Source: Epinephelus fuscoguttatus
Lineage: Eukaryota; Chordata; Actinopteri; Perciformes; Serranidae
Assembly (NCBI RefSeq): GCF_011397635.1
Contig: NC_064754.1
Coordinates: 37,515,543 to 37,579,542 of the forward strand
DNA: 64,000 nt
Direction: 5' to 3'
Position numbers and translations under genes: made by a program. The notes under the pieces were generated by a model. That model made no database searches, was not told where the DNA came from, and worked only from the letters and a program-made list of their open reading frames with translations. Numbering within the stretch: position 1 is the stretch's first letter; each line of letters opens with the position of its first letter. Shown here one piece after another: positions 1 through 14,439 of the stretch.

Positions 1-527
1 GATGGGGACTAATCACTAGCAGGTGATAATTGCGAAGTGTTGTTTGTCATTTTTTAAATAGAAAGGCTAGAAGGGAAAAGAGGTGGCAAATTACTAGAAA
101 TTATTTATAATACAACAATGGAGTACAACAACACTACAAACTACAGACAGAAAAATAACCACAGATTTAAAAACACATCTCTCTCACGGTCTCACAAAGA
201 TTTTGCATCATGAGTTTTACAGAAGTAGCTTTTATGGCAGGTTATCGTGATCGATTTCATTATTATCTCTGCTACGTTCAGTTTGTTAGTTTTGATTTCA
301 ACAGGGCAGATACACAAATTATTTTTCACTATTGTTAAACTTATAATATTTGACATTCATACAGTTGGCCCAGACTGCCTGCACATGGATCTCACCTCAG
401 ACGTCACAAACAGGGAGATAGCTAAGCCAAATTGGTGGCCCTGGAGGGTAACCAGAGGGTGGACATACACTTCTGTGACAACATTATCAAATAAGCATTT
501 ACGTATGCACAGGCACTCTCCCAGGCA

Positions 528-622
528 CTCAAGATGCTATTACTCCACCATATCTTTACATAGCACATAATTATTTGCTGCTATATTAATGCTCTGAATG
601 TCAAAAGTTGCACCTTACACAT
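528..622 (+). repeat. Fragment of family C repeat
   Basis: The segment reading 'attactccaccatatcttt', then 'tgctgctatattaatgctct' and 'gaatgtca' recurs near 11450-11520 and 42110-42175, where it forms the 3' part of a longer element ending in TTAA. Only this end is present here. Confidence 0.5.
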
Positions 623-3283
623 TGTAAGATGGGGCATTTGGCCTTGACAGACGTTTGTGCTCTCCAAGTGCTCCTCTAGTACTCTACCGGTGTTTCCTAT
701 CCTAGGTCTACCACCCACTGTATAGGCTTACTGCTATGCAGCAGCAACAGAAAACTTTATTACTGCCCCTTATTGGTTAAATATACTTTAAAGTAATAGG
801 ATCTCCACTGACCTTTTACCAACCACTGTTCCACTCCTGGGACACGAGCACAGTGTAGAACCTTCCCAGACTGGTAATACTATGGAGAGTTGAATTTGTT
901 ATGTATGCATGTATAGATTAGACTCTTGTCTTTTCAGTCATTGTGGTCAGTTTGAAAGGGAACTCTCAAAAATAATCCTATGCGTGACTAAAATATAAAA
1001 AAAATGTGCTGTCTCTTTTGATTCCAAGCAGTCTGGAAGTCAAGTTTAATAAATCATCACTGACTTTATGTTCAAATTCATCTCAAGGGTCTAGAAAGAG
1101 TTAAATAAGGCCTCAGGGTCCGGCGAAGTCTGACAGAGATTCAAACTCATATCAATACCTATGGGTAATTTAGAGCCTTACTTGACTTTCATGTTTTTGG
1201 AAAATGAGAGGAAAACCACGTGGACACGTGGAGGAATAAGACTCAAATCCTTCCTACAGTGAGGCTAAAGTTCTCTCAGCGGAGCAGCTGCTCCTATCTG
1301 GACCTGCAAATGATACCAAGTCAAAGTCCCAATATAAGGCCCAAAAAATTAAAGTTTCAAGTGCATGGCATTACTCGTGGAGCTATATTCACTCAGATTA
1401 GTCTTATCAGCAGCTACAGAGAGAAGTGACTGGCAGGCCCTGCTGGCAGCTGTATCTCCTCTCTCTTCCTCTTCTCCTTTCTTTTCCTCATCCACTCTTT
1501 TGCTCCTCCCTCCACTGCTCTCCTGTCCTCTGTGATGGGAAACGCACGCAGTCTGCCACAGGTAATTGCTTTCTCTCACATGCAGTCTAATGTACTCTCC
1601 CTCTGCTTTCCTTCTCTCATTCATTCCCTCTGTCCTCTCCACCAAAACATAACTCTGAGTGCACACAGGCCATATTCAGGGACCAAAATGATTCTTCAGA
1701 TCAAGCATCTGTTGTGCTGTTGTGCTGTTTACATGCAAAACAAATTTATTTTTCTCTGAACTTCAGCCCTGTAGTGCAAAATTCTGTACAGCAGCAATAA
1801 GAGGCAGCTCCAACACTGCAGTGCTGGCTGAAAAAATGTTAGTCCAGATTTAAACCAAACATTGCACATACAATACACAAAATACAATAATGTTAAAGTA
1901 ACTGCTGACAGATTCCCACATAGTTCCTGCCAATAGTTAGATTTAGTTAGTTCCTATCACACAGAGATGTGTTTCATAGCGGCTGCAGGGATGACTGACG
2001 TCGTGTCTGTCTGACAGCTGATCAACAAAGCGCTGGGTCACCTGTCTTGCTCGACAGATTAGAAACCCTCATTCATCTCCCACACACACACACGCAGTCG
2101 TCTGAGGCCATCACAAATTAGCACGGGCCGTCACCGTTTCCTTGCCAACTGGCCTGTAACCAAGCAACGTTGGTCGTTGTGAAGATGTCTTCAGTGTGTG
2201 CATGCACATGTACGCACACAGATGGGGGCTTGATATGTGGATAGGTGTCAGACACTAAAGTATTACTTTAAATCCTTGGACATCTGATCCCCTTATGGAC
2301 CCGAAGCACGTAGATTCAGCACATGCAGACTCACAAGGACACACAGAGACTATATAGAATGAAGCAGCTCCACAGTTCACATCTGCAAATTCTGATCTGA
2401 AAGGTAATTGGGAGCTGTGTCACCTTTAGCAACCACTTCTTCTACACATATCATTTCTCTGTGTGACCTTGATCATTAAGAATTCTTCATCTTGAGACTG
2501 GAGGAGGAAATCTTAACTGCACAGGTTGCTTTTAACAAGGTTAATCCTCCAAGACACGATCCACTTAAGATCATAGAAGTGAAACCTTGAATCGGCTAGA
2601 CATCAGAAAAATAGTTCTCAGAGTCGTCGTTTTAGTCCATCTGTGCATGGCAGGCAATCTAACCAAGATAACAATCAGTGCCTCATTCCATCAAAGCTTT
2701 AGGTGATATCAAAGCAGCTGTTTGACTGTGCGAGCTCTATCTACTTTATTTTAAGTGCACTCTTCTTTTTTCTTTGTCATGGACACTAAAGGTGTGAATG
2801 GTGTCTGTGGAGCTGATACGCCGTGTAACTTGTGTTCAGCAGGTCTTTGCAAACCTCATGTAATATTAGTTTCTGCTGAGGGTGTGAAATGTGCAACCTT
2901 TCTTTTCCCTGCAACCAGCCCACCCATTGTTGTGAATAATGCCGCCATCCTCTTCATCTTGCTTGACTAATTAAAGTTGAATAAAATCTGCCTTAAGCAA
3001 ACTCTCTCCCAGGAAAAGCATCCAAAAACTTTCTTCCACATCAACATAAGGACCTGAGGACTGATACTGCCTTGGAGCAGATTAATCCAAATGAAATGCA
3101 ACGCAGTATCAATACGCTTGATCAACCGGCAGCATGTTCTGCCTTTGTCCCATCGACACCTCTGCTAATTCCCACCATATCGCAGCAGCTCGCTCCACAG
3201 ACAGTCACTGTCTGATCTATTACCCAGCACACCCACTCACCATCCCTGTCCTCTGTCTCTGCCTCAACCCTGAGCATTCATTA

Positions 3284-3327
3284 ACACACACACACACACA
3301 CACACAGACACACACACTCACACACAC
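3284..3327. repeat. (CA)n microsatellite
   Basis: Interrupted run of CA dinucleotides with single-base interruptions (cacagacacac, cactcacac). Confidence 0.9.
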
Positions 3328-4119
3328 TTCATTGCACTTACTGCACAGAGCCTACTTCCCCTCCACAAACTCTGTCCCTAAAGTTTAAATCGTGTTCCCC
3401 TGCAGGCTTGGTGCTATTCCAGACAGAGAGGCACTCAGGTCTCTAAGGACACAAGATGCAATCATCAGGGCTTTTATTTAACAGATGCTGCAAGATCAAG
3501 CATAGCAAGACTGTACCACCAATTTCCCACCCTAAGACCCAGTAACATTTTAGGGGAATTGCTAATACACCTGTGTCATGAATAAAAGCAGCAACACTGT
3601 ATAGAAAAGCATAAATAGTAAGTCTGTCTCAAGAAAAACGTTGTTATGTGGAGTGAGCGAACCAATCATAAGAGTCTGCTGATGATGTACTTGAATCCCC
3701 GTCTTTTTAAAGGTTTGGCATTTACGCCAGTGCAAACCTGTTGAATATTATACGCAATTACAAGAACATTGGCACCAGACAAAAACAGCTCCTTACAATG
3801 TTCCAGGAAATAGTAATAGAACTCGTCAGCTGTGTACATACTGTACATGTACATCCAGCAGGAAGTCCTGCAGTGCTGGTTGTCAGCTGAAGCTTACAGG
3901 AGACTGTCGCAGTGACATAGGGTAAAATAAAAACATGCCCTTATTGTGAACAGGTCAACATGTGTTACTCAAACCAGTCTGACACGACTCAGCTTTGTTA
4001 CAAGAGGGTGGCCAAAGCAGATTACTATACTATTACTATAGAGGTACTGCAACACCCATGTAGCCCTCTTTACCAAAAATTCAGACCAAATGAAGAAATT
4101 GTATTAGATTGCACTAGGC

Positions 4120-4490
4120 GGGCAGGCCTTTGAATCAGTCCACTCCACCAATTAGCCAATTATCGCCATGGACAGGACCAACACTGTTGTAAAGCTGTTG
4201 TGAAGTGGTGCACTTGAACCAATGAGGACTAATAACAACAATGGCAAGCACTTAAGACAAGATAGATGCTGCGATTGAGGTAACATATCTTCTCAAAATC
4301 ACCCGACACTGTAGTTTGGTTGACTTCACTCTGCCCCACTCTTAAATCCCCAGCAAAACAAGTATCAGTGTGGACTTAATGGCGTTAGATTGAGCCGGAT
4401 ATGTTTGTCTCTAGAGATTGATTAGGAAAAATCAAATTTCCCTACCCCAAGGAAATTGGTTAGAGTGGACGCCATGTCAGACTTAAGATG
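4120..4490. repeat. Dispersed repeat, family D copy 1
   Basis: This stretch shares several blocks in the same order with 26930-27400: an 'attagccaat' block followed by 'cgcca', a 'gatgct' block followed by 'gaggta', then 'gattaggaaaaatcaaat' versus 'ggttagggaaaaatcaaat', and 'gccatgtcagact' at the end. The two copies are clearly diverged. No terminal repeats or coding capacity are evident. Confidence 0.5.
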
Positions 4491-6687
4491 GAAACAGAGT
4501 GCCATGAGTTGACAATTCTGTCTGATATCAGGCAAACACCATCTGAAATGTGGAAAAAAAGAACTATTGCAGAGGTTTTTTTGCCACTGTATGTTTGTGA
4601 AAGGTTGAATACAAATAAATTAGGTTTTCTCCTTGAATGCTACAACTGGCATTTTCAGAAAGAATATCAAAAAGCCCAATTTTAGAGCCAGACATCTAAA
4701 ATAGGATGGAGGGGAATAAAAAACAAGAAAAGGATGTGTTTCCAAAATGATCTGCATTAGCGTGGACATGGCTTGATGGCGAGATGGAGCAAGAAAGACA
4801 GGTTGATAGTTTAAAAGAGGGGAGTGAGACAGACTAAATGAGAGAAAGAGAGAGAGAGAGAAAGAGCTGTATGGCCCCCCCAGGGTGTCTCCAGAGGCAG
4901 ACGGGATTGCAGCAGACAGCCGAACGCCCCTCAGCAGGCTCTCTAAACATGTGTTCAAATAAACACTTTACCCCCTGTCGCTGCTTGTGAAAGCATTCAC
5001 ACTGGAGAGATGCATGTATGAAGACACAATGAAACGCATAAACAAAAACACACACAAACTCAAATCCAAGACACACCAAAAAGGGAAAGTATTAACCACT
5101 GCGGCTATTGATGTCAATCTCAACTGAGACGCAGATCTATTTGCCAAAAGATACAGAAGTCACAGCACCTTTGACAGCCTCATCAAACACACACATACAC
5201 ACACAAAGCTGTGATGGAGTATTCGTGTCACTCAAACATAGGGCACAGGCAGGTCACCGCAGAGACAAAGATTGAGATTGGTGACCCCTTCCCCCTAAAC
5301 CTCCCATTTACACCGAGGTGAGAACCCCTCATTAACAGCAGGCCCGGCCCTCCACCAAACATCCCTTCATGCTGCACACATTCAGCAGCTCTTCACAGAA
5401 TAAGAAGGCAAACAAAAAGAAGGGAGAAACATTTGTTTAACGAGCCGTCCCTGGGCTGTCTTTCTCTCCTATTCAGTCCCTTCTTCTGCTCCAGGCCTGC
5501 CCTGAGGTCAACCCCCCCATAACACCATCAAAACCCTGCACCACTGATGGCAGCAGTTCCATTCAGCATAGAGATTTATGATCTCTAATAGCTGGCAAAT
5601 GGACCAGAGGTTGGGGCTGCCCTGAGGGGAGGCCCACGACTTATTTTCTTCAAATCTCAAGAAGAAAAGGCATTGAAAAAAAGGGGAGCTGAGTGAGGCC
5701 GGGGGGGGGGGGGCTGTCGGAAACATTTTCAAGGTTGCCATCTGGGTCGGGTGGGACCTTTCAAACTGTCTGTCAATCTGCAACAAGAAACCCTCCCCTA
5801 CCAGATGGATAAGTCTATGGAGAAAAGGACATATTATAACAGTATGAGGGACAAATACCTTGTGGCACCACTGGCATTTCACTTCCTGGACTATTTTGGG
5901 GGAAATTCTGCAAGCAAGAGCTTTTATAAATCTACTACAATCAGGTGGTCAGTCTTGGTGGTGGTGGAAAGCCCCACTCAGGCACCCTTTACTTCCTAAT
6001 CCTATTCCCATAATCCTCAGAGGTCAGCGACCAAGAAACAGTCCTCACTCTCTCCATGACCAAGTCCCTGTTCCTGTTCCTGAGAGTTCTTTGAAACTGC
6101 ATTACTGAAGTAGAGGAAAAAACTATGAAGAAAGGCAGTTCAGGGTGCTAAAGAGGCAAGGCAGATACAATGCCTTCATGCAGCAGCCAAGGGATTCACA
6201 TCTTCATGAAATCATGAGGGCAATTTCAACTTTTTACTGGGAAATAGGTTATTGCCAATCATAGAAATAACACAGGCTCTGTTTCACCAAGACTCACAAG
6301 TCTCATTCCGATGTTGTACCTATGCACTTTTCCTCTGATTTAAAGAAATAGTTTAGCATTTTGAGAAATATGCTCATGTGGACTGTTTATATGAACTTGG
6401 GTCTTCATAAAGTTTTAAGAAAAGTCAGCTCAAGAGGTAGAGGAAGTAAAATTGCTTAACACTTCTTCCGTCCTTCCCTGTGTGATTAATTGGGACAGAG
6501 TCTCACAGCCAGTATCTTTACAACTTGCAGTTCTTGTTGAGGTATAAGACAGGCTCAAAATAATGAGATCTGCAGTGACACTCAAGATAATGAAATGAAC
6601 TGTGGACCCTCATTTTTTTTTAGACAGAAAATACCCTAATGACAGAGCACACATACAGCTGTTTCATTAGAGGACTCAGACAACATA

Positions 6688-7575
6688 GAGCCTGTTTGCA
6701 CCTGGTATTAACATGCGTCTTGGGTGATCCAATCACAAGTGGACAGCTCTAAGTGTGTCTGTTCACAGCTGGCACTAGAATACGTCTTGACTGACCACTT
6801 GTGATCAGATCTCACCTCCCCACTCTTTATGCAAATAAAGAGTCTGCAAGGACCGACTGCGTTATTTTTAACTGGCAGGTTTGTTGTGCTACATGCACAA
6901 TTTCGGCATTTACTGTTTAAAATGGGTAAAATTTTATTCCATTAAAGAGCTGCATGTAGCACATTACTTCCCTCAGCCCCCCCTCAGCCATCCCTTTTTC
7001 TTTCTTTCTCTCTCTGGTTATCATGCGACAAGCATAGCCTGCTGTCCCGTCACCTTCTGGCCACTAGGAGACTACTGCCGCCAAAGTTTGAGCTTTGCGC
7101 CAAGGACAGTTGGTGAGACCACCTGCACACACACAGTATGACATGGCTAACTATTAGCATTAACCAGTTAACGTTATCTACTAGTTATTAATGAGTTTAA
7201 AGACAGAATCAAGGACTTTTGGGGCTGGAGTGTGTTTGTTGGTACCATTTAACAGCTGCTGCTATGTTAGCTAGTGCTGTTAATGCTACCCAGGCAGACG
7301 TTGAACTGACTGTTCACTGGAAGGAGAGCAGCTCTTGAGATGGTCCTCCAGTGCTGCATCTAACCTGTGTAACAGCAGCAACAGAAAGTTTTCTTATCCA
7401 CCTTCAGTGTGGCCCAGGACACATTAGTATACACACTGCTAAAAGAATGTGGTCAAATGTAGACTGAGATCAAATCTCAAGACACACTGAGGAAAACATT
7501 GATTGTTTTCACATCTGTGCCAATCAGCAAGACCTGTGTTAATATCAAGTGGACCATGCCCACATAAACACTGTT
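6688..7575. repeat. Dispersed DNA-transposon-like repeat, family E
   Basis: The left part reads 'cctgtttgcacctggtatta' followed by 'acatgcgtcttgggtgatc' and 'caagtggacagctctaa'. A related segment lies at about 7925-8000 (gcactaacatgcag, caagcggacagctgtaaat). The right end near 7540-7575 carries 'tgttaatatcaagtgga', roughly the inverted complement of the left-end motif. This suggests a non-autonomous DNA element with degenerate terminal repeats. Boundaries are approximate. Confidence 0.4.
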
Positions 7576-9810
7576 ATACATACCCCATTTAAAAGTTTAT
7601 TTTGGAAAGGCTTGTTCTGTAAAAGTGACGAATAACAGAGGATCCTTATTCCACCTGTAATGGAACTGTAAGTTATCACAACCTTGGCAGCTGTTCCCCT
7701 GAAGGAGATAATTCTTATCATAATGACACCCCTCAGTGCCAGACCCTGACAGGCACCCTGATGAGCTGCTGTATCTGCAACTGTGGCTGTGGTAAACCCA
7801 GCGACAAAGATAAGACTTCCCCCCCATTTGCCCCTGAAACGCTGAGAAGATTTCTATTAGACACAGTGACACTGCCAGGGTGATAATGTTGTCACTGGAC
7901 AGGACAGCCTAAAGGCTCTCCTTGGCCCCGTTTTCACACTTAGCACTAACATGCAGTAATCCAATGCCAAGCGGACAGCTGTAAATATAAGTGCACCCAA
8001 AATGCATCAATGACACACTGGGATTCACTGCAGGCACATTTGGAGGTGACATAACCACATGAAAACATACATTCTCTGGTGGGTTTGCAAATGATTTGGG
8101 ATTGATCCAAGCACTGAAAGCCTTCCTAATATACACTTATATAGCTTCCCTGTCACTGTCCTACATGTCACCCTAACAGTTACTGCTGGTATTCAAGGCA
8201 TTACAGCAGCAGCAATAGTACAGCAAGCAGGAATTCAACAGCTAGTGGGGAGGCTCTTGAGAAATCCCTACATCGATGCAGTAAATACAGTTTTTATGGC
8301 CCCATAGCACAAAATGAAAGTAACAGATCACCAAGGGGCGAGGAAGGGTCATCTGCTCGAGGTCAAATGGCATTAATACTCGAGAGAACATCCAGTGTTT
8401 CTGAGCAAGGTTTGAAAAAGACAAACAGAGCTAAGTTTATATGACCTGACTAATTTTAGAACAGTTGCAAAACCTATCTCCAACCATCCATCTTCAAAAC
8501 AATATCTGGAAATAGCCATGTATTTGCCAACAACTACTTACTTTTAAGTAGGGATGCTCTGATCTCACAGGCCAGATCAGGAACCACCCTGATATTGACT
8601 TCATTCAGGCCATGATGTGACCAATCCACATTATACAATGTTTCTTTGAAAATGAAATGTTTAAATTGTGTTTTCTCTCACAATTACATTTAGGCAGCCA
8701 TGGTAGACTACCGACATAAACATTATTGAAATGGGTTCCCTGTAATGAGGTTAACAGATTTTTAAATTGGGAATAACGTTCTACAAAAGTCACGGTTTGG
8801 CTCACATCCCAGTTTAGTTCTCGTTTCTTCTCTTTATTTTGAATAGGCAACAGGTCACAATAGGCTGTAAAACTGAAGCATCTCTTATTCTGTGAAATTG
8901 AAACTACAAAAATACACAGTTAAATAAAAAATAACTTGTTTCAAGTAGTTCAGCCTTGGCTATATTCAATCAATAAATCATCCAGGTGATCGGCAAATTG
9001 GGTGATGCAGCCGAATGTGCGCCAGCATGTTGGATGTGTGTCCATTCATAGACCCTGCAATGGTGGAGCAATGCACACATACACATTACTCTTTCTCCGC
9101 TCCAGTGTTCGATTTGCGCTTGCCCTTGTGTAGCTGACTTGCACACCGAGGTTTGATGTGCTGACCTCAGCATGTGTTGCAAACGGCGTGTGGCTAAAAC
9201 GCTCTGGGTGGGCTCCCACTTGTGAACTTTGGTTCTGTGTTATGTGTATCAATATACTGTGTATACTGCGAGCGACTATAAACATCAAGTCATGACCCTT
9301 GTAGTGTAATGGTTTTGGTTACAAATACACCAGCCCTAGCAGATAGTCTGAACTATTAGAATTGGTGCTGGGAGATAAAAAGTTGCATCAGAGCAACCCT
9401 ACTTCAAAGGTAAGATTTTGGGCCTTCAGTGTTCATTTTACAGGACCTAAACCCCCAACCTACATGAATTTCCACCTGCTCAACCATGAAATGAGCAAAT
9501 GTCACAAGATATTTGAGTTAAAGCCCAAAGGCCTGTGAGAATATTTTACAGAGTGATGTATTACCTCTTCACTAGATTAATCTCTGCACAATAGACTGTA
9601 TATGACAATAGCTTTTAATCTTAATTACAGACAACTGTATTTTGTCACTGCAGTCCTGAACAACCAAGGTTAATCTCCTCTTATCATCAAAACAAAAACA
9701 ATAATTTGTCTACATAATTAGGGCCATGAGACGGGGATCACAGAATTGTCACAGACCTTCATACTTCATAGTAAACCTGAGAAAATGTTATTATCAATAG
9801 AACCTTTTCC

Positions 9811-9832
9811 TTTTTTTTTTTTTTTTTTTTTT
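9811..9832. repeat. poly(T) tract
   Basis: Uninterrupted 22-base T run, possibly the A tail of an old minus-strand retroelement, though no element body is recognised beside it. Confidence 0.8.
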
Positions 9833-11056
9833 ACCTATTTTGGCACGAGCCTTCGTCAATGAATCATACAAGACATCTGGCCAAGTTTTTCTTATACCGG
9901 ATAATTCCATGTTGTATTGGAGCAGTAATCTCTTTGCAGTGGGTTTTATTTACCTCTTCATGAAAACACACCAGCAGTCAGCAACAACACTGCTACAAAG
10001 TCAGACATCACACCAGGGAGTAAAAGGGTCACAAATGGCTACATATTTTCTATTGGTCTGTTTTTTGTGTGATGTGGTTTCTCCTTGTCACAGTTAGCCA
10101 CTTCAGCACTTTGGCCCTGCTGGCAGGCTTTGGCAGCGATGCCCTGTAAGACGACACGGAGGAGACAGGACGGGAACGGAGATCTGGGTGAAAGCTAAGC
10201 ACTGTCGCTCACCTTGGGCATCTGCTGAGCCTGCCGAGCTGGGCCGGGCCAGGTTGCCATGACAACAGCAAAACAGCCAGGGGCTTCCAAAAATACTTTG
10301 ATTTAACAGGCCAAAACCCAGCTTTACTGTCCTAGAAAATTCAGCAGGACATGTTGAAAATGACACTGATGATGTTTACAGTCCATGCTGTCTAATAATC
10401 AAGAGTTAAATCAATTAACTCAACCTGTTAAAGTGTTAACAGTCAGCGATGGACCAGTATAACCACAGCAAAGATAATACACCTGATCTTTCAATTCCAA
10501 TTCCTTTATATGTGAGGACTAAACAAGACTATATGACTTAATTCTCAACATATTGTAATTTTACTTCTAAAATTGTGACTTTATTCTCAAAATCATGCTC
10601 TCTTTAAGACCTTATCCTCTATCATACATCATGATACCACCATATGATCTGGTTTAAAGAGGAAATTAACAAGTTTTTTGCTTTAACGTATCATTATGAA
10701 GTAAATGTTGATTGTATAATGTAGTGGCTATGGAATAATAACACCATCTGCATTTCCATCAACCATTGTGCAACCAAAACAGAAAGAAGATAGCGCTTTT
10801 GTTTTTCCCGGTAGCTATCTGCGGCTATCCCCATTTACCAAAGAGTATCAATATAATTACGTTGCAGTTACTATCCAGAGGAGTGGAAATAGCAGACAGT
10901 GGAACAACCAAAGTAACTGTGGAAACTGTGCTGGTTGCTAGACTCTGAGGAAAACAGAAAGTGACCCGTCGTCTTTGAGAAAGCAGCACCAACAATAATA
11001 CCAGAGGGGGAAATGTTGAAAAACTTCCACTTTAATTAAAGTGAGAATAATGCAAC

Positions 11057-11530
11057 TTAAAAGGTGCTCTATGTGAAATTCAGAGCGTGTGAGTTGTTTG
11101 GACACATTTCTCAACATGGAGGTGGCTGAGTTGGCGGCTAGTAGCTGACAGTGCTAACTCCAGAAACAGCACTAAACAATGGCTACAGTGTTGACAGAGC
11201 TAACAGTGTTAACCGAGGGAAACCAGAGGGTGGCCAAAATGCTTTCACAATGACACCAGCCCGATATCAGCAGTAACCTCTATATGAGTGCAATGTAAAT
11301 CAGCAGCAATGAGCTAGCCAGTGGGATACAGACATGAAAGTGCAGCCGGGACAGCTTACCACAAAAAAAAAAAAAAAAAAAAAAAAAAACACAGGGAAGT
11401 TTGGATTACAACACACACACAGATAGCATGACATCATTCTCTTCTCAGAGCGCCATTACTCCACTATATGTTTACATTGCAAACAGTGGTTTGCTGTTAA
11501 TGCTCTGAGTGTCATATACCGAGCCTTTAA
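11057..11530 (+). repeat. Family C repeat, TTAA-ended
   Basis: The element begins 'ttaaaaggtgctctatgtg' and ends 'gtcatataccgagcctttaa', so the two ends are imperfect inverted repeats bounded by TTAA. Internally it has 'cagtgctaactcc', an A tract at 11362-11389, 'atgacatcattctcttctca' and 'ccattactccactatatg', shared in order with 41911-42190. It is probably a non-autonomous transposon of several hundred bases. No coding capacity was seen. Confidence 0.6.
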
Positions 11531-12159
11531 GGGTGTGTATCGCTGCAGCATGTACTTCTCTGGGTTAACAAACCGAGATAAATATTTTGAAACCTGCATT
11601 TTTAGAGAAAAATCATGTTAATTCAAAGTAAACTTATTATTCACACCAACTTGACTATTCTGTGAATGTTAACAGTGTGGCTCCTACTGCCTTTCTTCAG
11701 GCACTCTGATCCTGGAACTGGGACAACCACAGAGTCTGGGGGAAGCCACTTGTGTGCTTGATTTATTAGAGCAATCTCACAGTGCTCGTCAGACAGAGGA
11801 ATCTAACGCAGGGCTGCATAGAGAGAGAACGACTGCGATGGGAGGAGAGGTTAGTGTGATTATCACTGTCTATCACAGGCCAAAAGCTGACTGGGACCTC
11901 ACCTGCTTTGCGCCTAAGTGGTAATTTGTTTTTATTCCCGATAGTGAGTTGTCAAGTTAAGAGACAGTGTTTTTGCTGGCTACAAGGAAAGGCTTTTGGA
12001 AAGCTGTCATGTAAACACAAACCAGAGAAGGCGACACTGAAGAAGGACAAAATGAGAGAATAAGCACTGGGTTGTTCCTGATGTCTTTAAAGGTAATATT
12101 GCACAGATTTTTATGAAAATATAGACAACAAATACTACATTTAGAAAATGAGCACAGTG

Positions 12160-12338
12160 GGGCGCCGGTGGCTTAGTGGTAGAGCAGGCGTCCCATGTAC
12201 AAGGCTGTTGCCCGGGTTCAACTCCAGCCTGTGGCCCTTTGCTGCATGTCACTCCCACTCTCTCTCCCCCTTTCACGCTTGTCTGTCCTATCCATTAAAG
12301 GCTAAAAAGCCCCAAAAAATATCTTTAAAAAAAAAAAA
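12160..12338 (+). mobile_element. tRNA-derived SINE with target-site duplication
   Basis: The 5' end reads as a tRNA-like RNA polymerase III promoter: an A-box-like 'tggcttagtggtagagcagg' at about 12169-12188 and a B-box-like 'gggttcaactcc' about 30 bases later. The body is short (about 180 bp) and ends in an A-rich tail (12326-12338). A 16-bp direct repeat beginning 'gaaaatgagcacag' flanks the element at 12144-12159 and 12339-12354 and is identical on both sides, as expected for a target-site duplication made by LINE-encoded reverse transcriptase. The perfect duplication suggests a fairly recent insertion. Confidence 0.88.
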
Positions 12339-12867
12339 GAAAATGAGCACAGTGAACCCAGAGAGAGCAGTGGTTGTGAAGTGCAAACTAGACGCTCTAC
12401 CTAGAGGTTTAGTGTGGGCGTATATAAAGCAGCAAAAGATGCCATTACCTTTGAATTATGAGTGTCTCGAATTATATTGTCTACACCGCAGTCTGCCATG
12501 ACTTCAGTGCAAACTCTCCAGGGAGCGAAGGAGAAGGAGGAATAAACAGGGAGACAATGCTGTTTGAACAGTGCTCCATGGACAGCTGAGCACATAGCAA
12601 GACAAAGTGATCTGAGAGCCAGCAAACAATTTGGAGTTCAAATCCAGAAAATTGAAGCTGGCATCATAAATCCAGCACACACAGGCATAAACATCTGCGC
12701 TGGTAGTTGTCAGCTTTCGTTTGTGGTGGTCATCAACGTTGCCATCTATCTCAGCGAAGACTAAACTGTTCTTCCGAAGGGAGAATGAAAGAGTTGGCTG
12801 TGTTGTACACTCTGTGTGGAACATTCCCTGATGGGCAGCGCTTGACTGAAGAGGCAGAAATCAGTTA

Positions 12868-12870
<3 letters not shown>

Positions 12871-12912
<42 letters not shown>
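12871..12912. repeat. (CA)21 microsatellite
   Basis: Pure CA dinucleotide run with no interruptions. Confidence 0.95.
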
Positions 12913-12916
<4 letters not shown>

Positions 12917-14439
12917 TACACAGCAAACACAGGGTTATTGTACCTATGTCAGCAGTGCACCTGCCAGGCTTCACTGCGGACCAGTGCAGCCTATGGCACA
13001 GGAATGATTCCTAAAACATGGGGGCGTATGTGTGTTTCCTGGGATCTTAGTCGGTGGACATTCCCATGGTGACTTCAAGCTCTGTGACAAAAAAAAGACA
13101 CTTTCCATTTTGTGCTGCACAAAAACCTCTGAGCCGTCACCAGGAAACAGAAGAACAATAGTCCTACAAGTCTGTCACACACTTATGGACACATACAGAC
13201 ACACCCACGCCAGCCCCCAGGCGTTTGTGTGATGGGTCACAGCCAGCACGTCACTCTGTCAACAGCTCTGTAACTATAACCTCTGGGAAGGTATTACAGT
13301 TTCAGCCATAAGGAATGAATGGACCTGCACTGTGTCTTTGATCCTGAGACGATCAGAGTGACGGACTGAAATAAGATGCTGAGAGCTGTTTCACAGTGTC
13401 AGTGGACTGCTGAGTTGAAGGTAAGTAAGATGTTCTTCAACTTACTCCTAACAAAGGTAGTCTTGCTGCCATGTGTAGATGCAAAAAAACAACCTAATGA
13501 TACAGTCTGGCACAACAATTAAGACGTCGGTATCCTATGCCCTGAAGTCCGGACATTTGACGGGCATTGACTTGGGCTGTGTGGCAGAAACACCTCAAAC
13601 CTCCTCTATGAACACTTGTTTTAAATGTCAACATAGGTGATTTCACAGATGTCTTTTGGCTGTATTATGTTGTTTCAAATGCCTTTGTTCTCATAAAACT
13701 GTGATTTGATTGCGCCAGCACAGCAATTACTGTTCTCCAGGTTAACAGGTAGCAATCAAATCACTTACTCTCATACTCTTTCAGCCGTCTGTCAATAAAA
13801 AAACAGAAAAACACATAAATGAGAAGCAGAGCAGCAGAGGACAGAAAACAGCTTTTTCAGTTTTAGCTGACTTTTTTATCCAGTGCAGGTTAAAGATATA
13901 CTATGCAGGATTTTCCTAAAAAACAATGCACAGACGCATTCAAGTGTAATTCCTCTCAATGATCACTTGTGACCCACTAGAAGTTTGTGGCGGTGTATTG
14001 TCTGCAGAGACTCTGCCCTCTTCCTGTATTTTCTTTGTATTTTGCTGGGGCAGGGATGTTCCTGAGCTGTAACCTTTTGGCAGCGGGTTTGTAGCCACCG
14101 GCCATGACACCGTTCACGTGAGGACTTTATGAAAAGGTAACAATCAGATCTAAAAATTGTAGACACAGTGCCAAAAAAAGAAATCTGTAAATATAGCAAG
14201 GCCAAACACCAAGTGGACAAAGCTTGTTGCAAAACAAATCTGAATCTGAGGTTTGCTTTCAATTTCACTTAACTGACAAGTGCTGAAACAGAGGATGGAG
14301 AGCTTAGTTAGCTTGCTAAAGTATAAGCTTTTCCATTACAACAAAGCTACAATAGGACCTCACAGTGTATGAACAAGCCACAGACATGGATGTATTAAGA
14401 GAATTGGATACAGTGATAAACATAGGGCCTTGTTTATTC

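Noticed and set aside
2140-2170. Possible miR-193-like segment (aactggcctgtaac)
   Set aside because: Considered because miR-193a/365 lie near RHOT1 in mammals, but the match breaks after nine bases and no convincing hairpin partner was seen.
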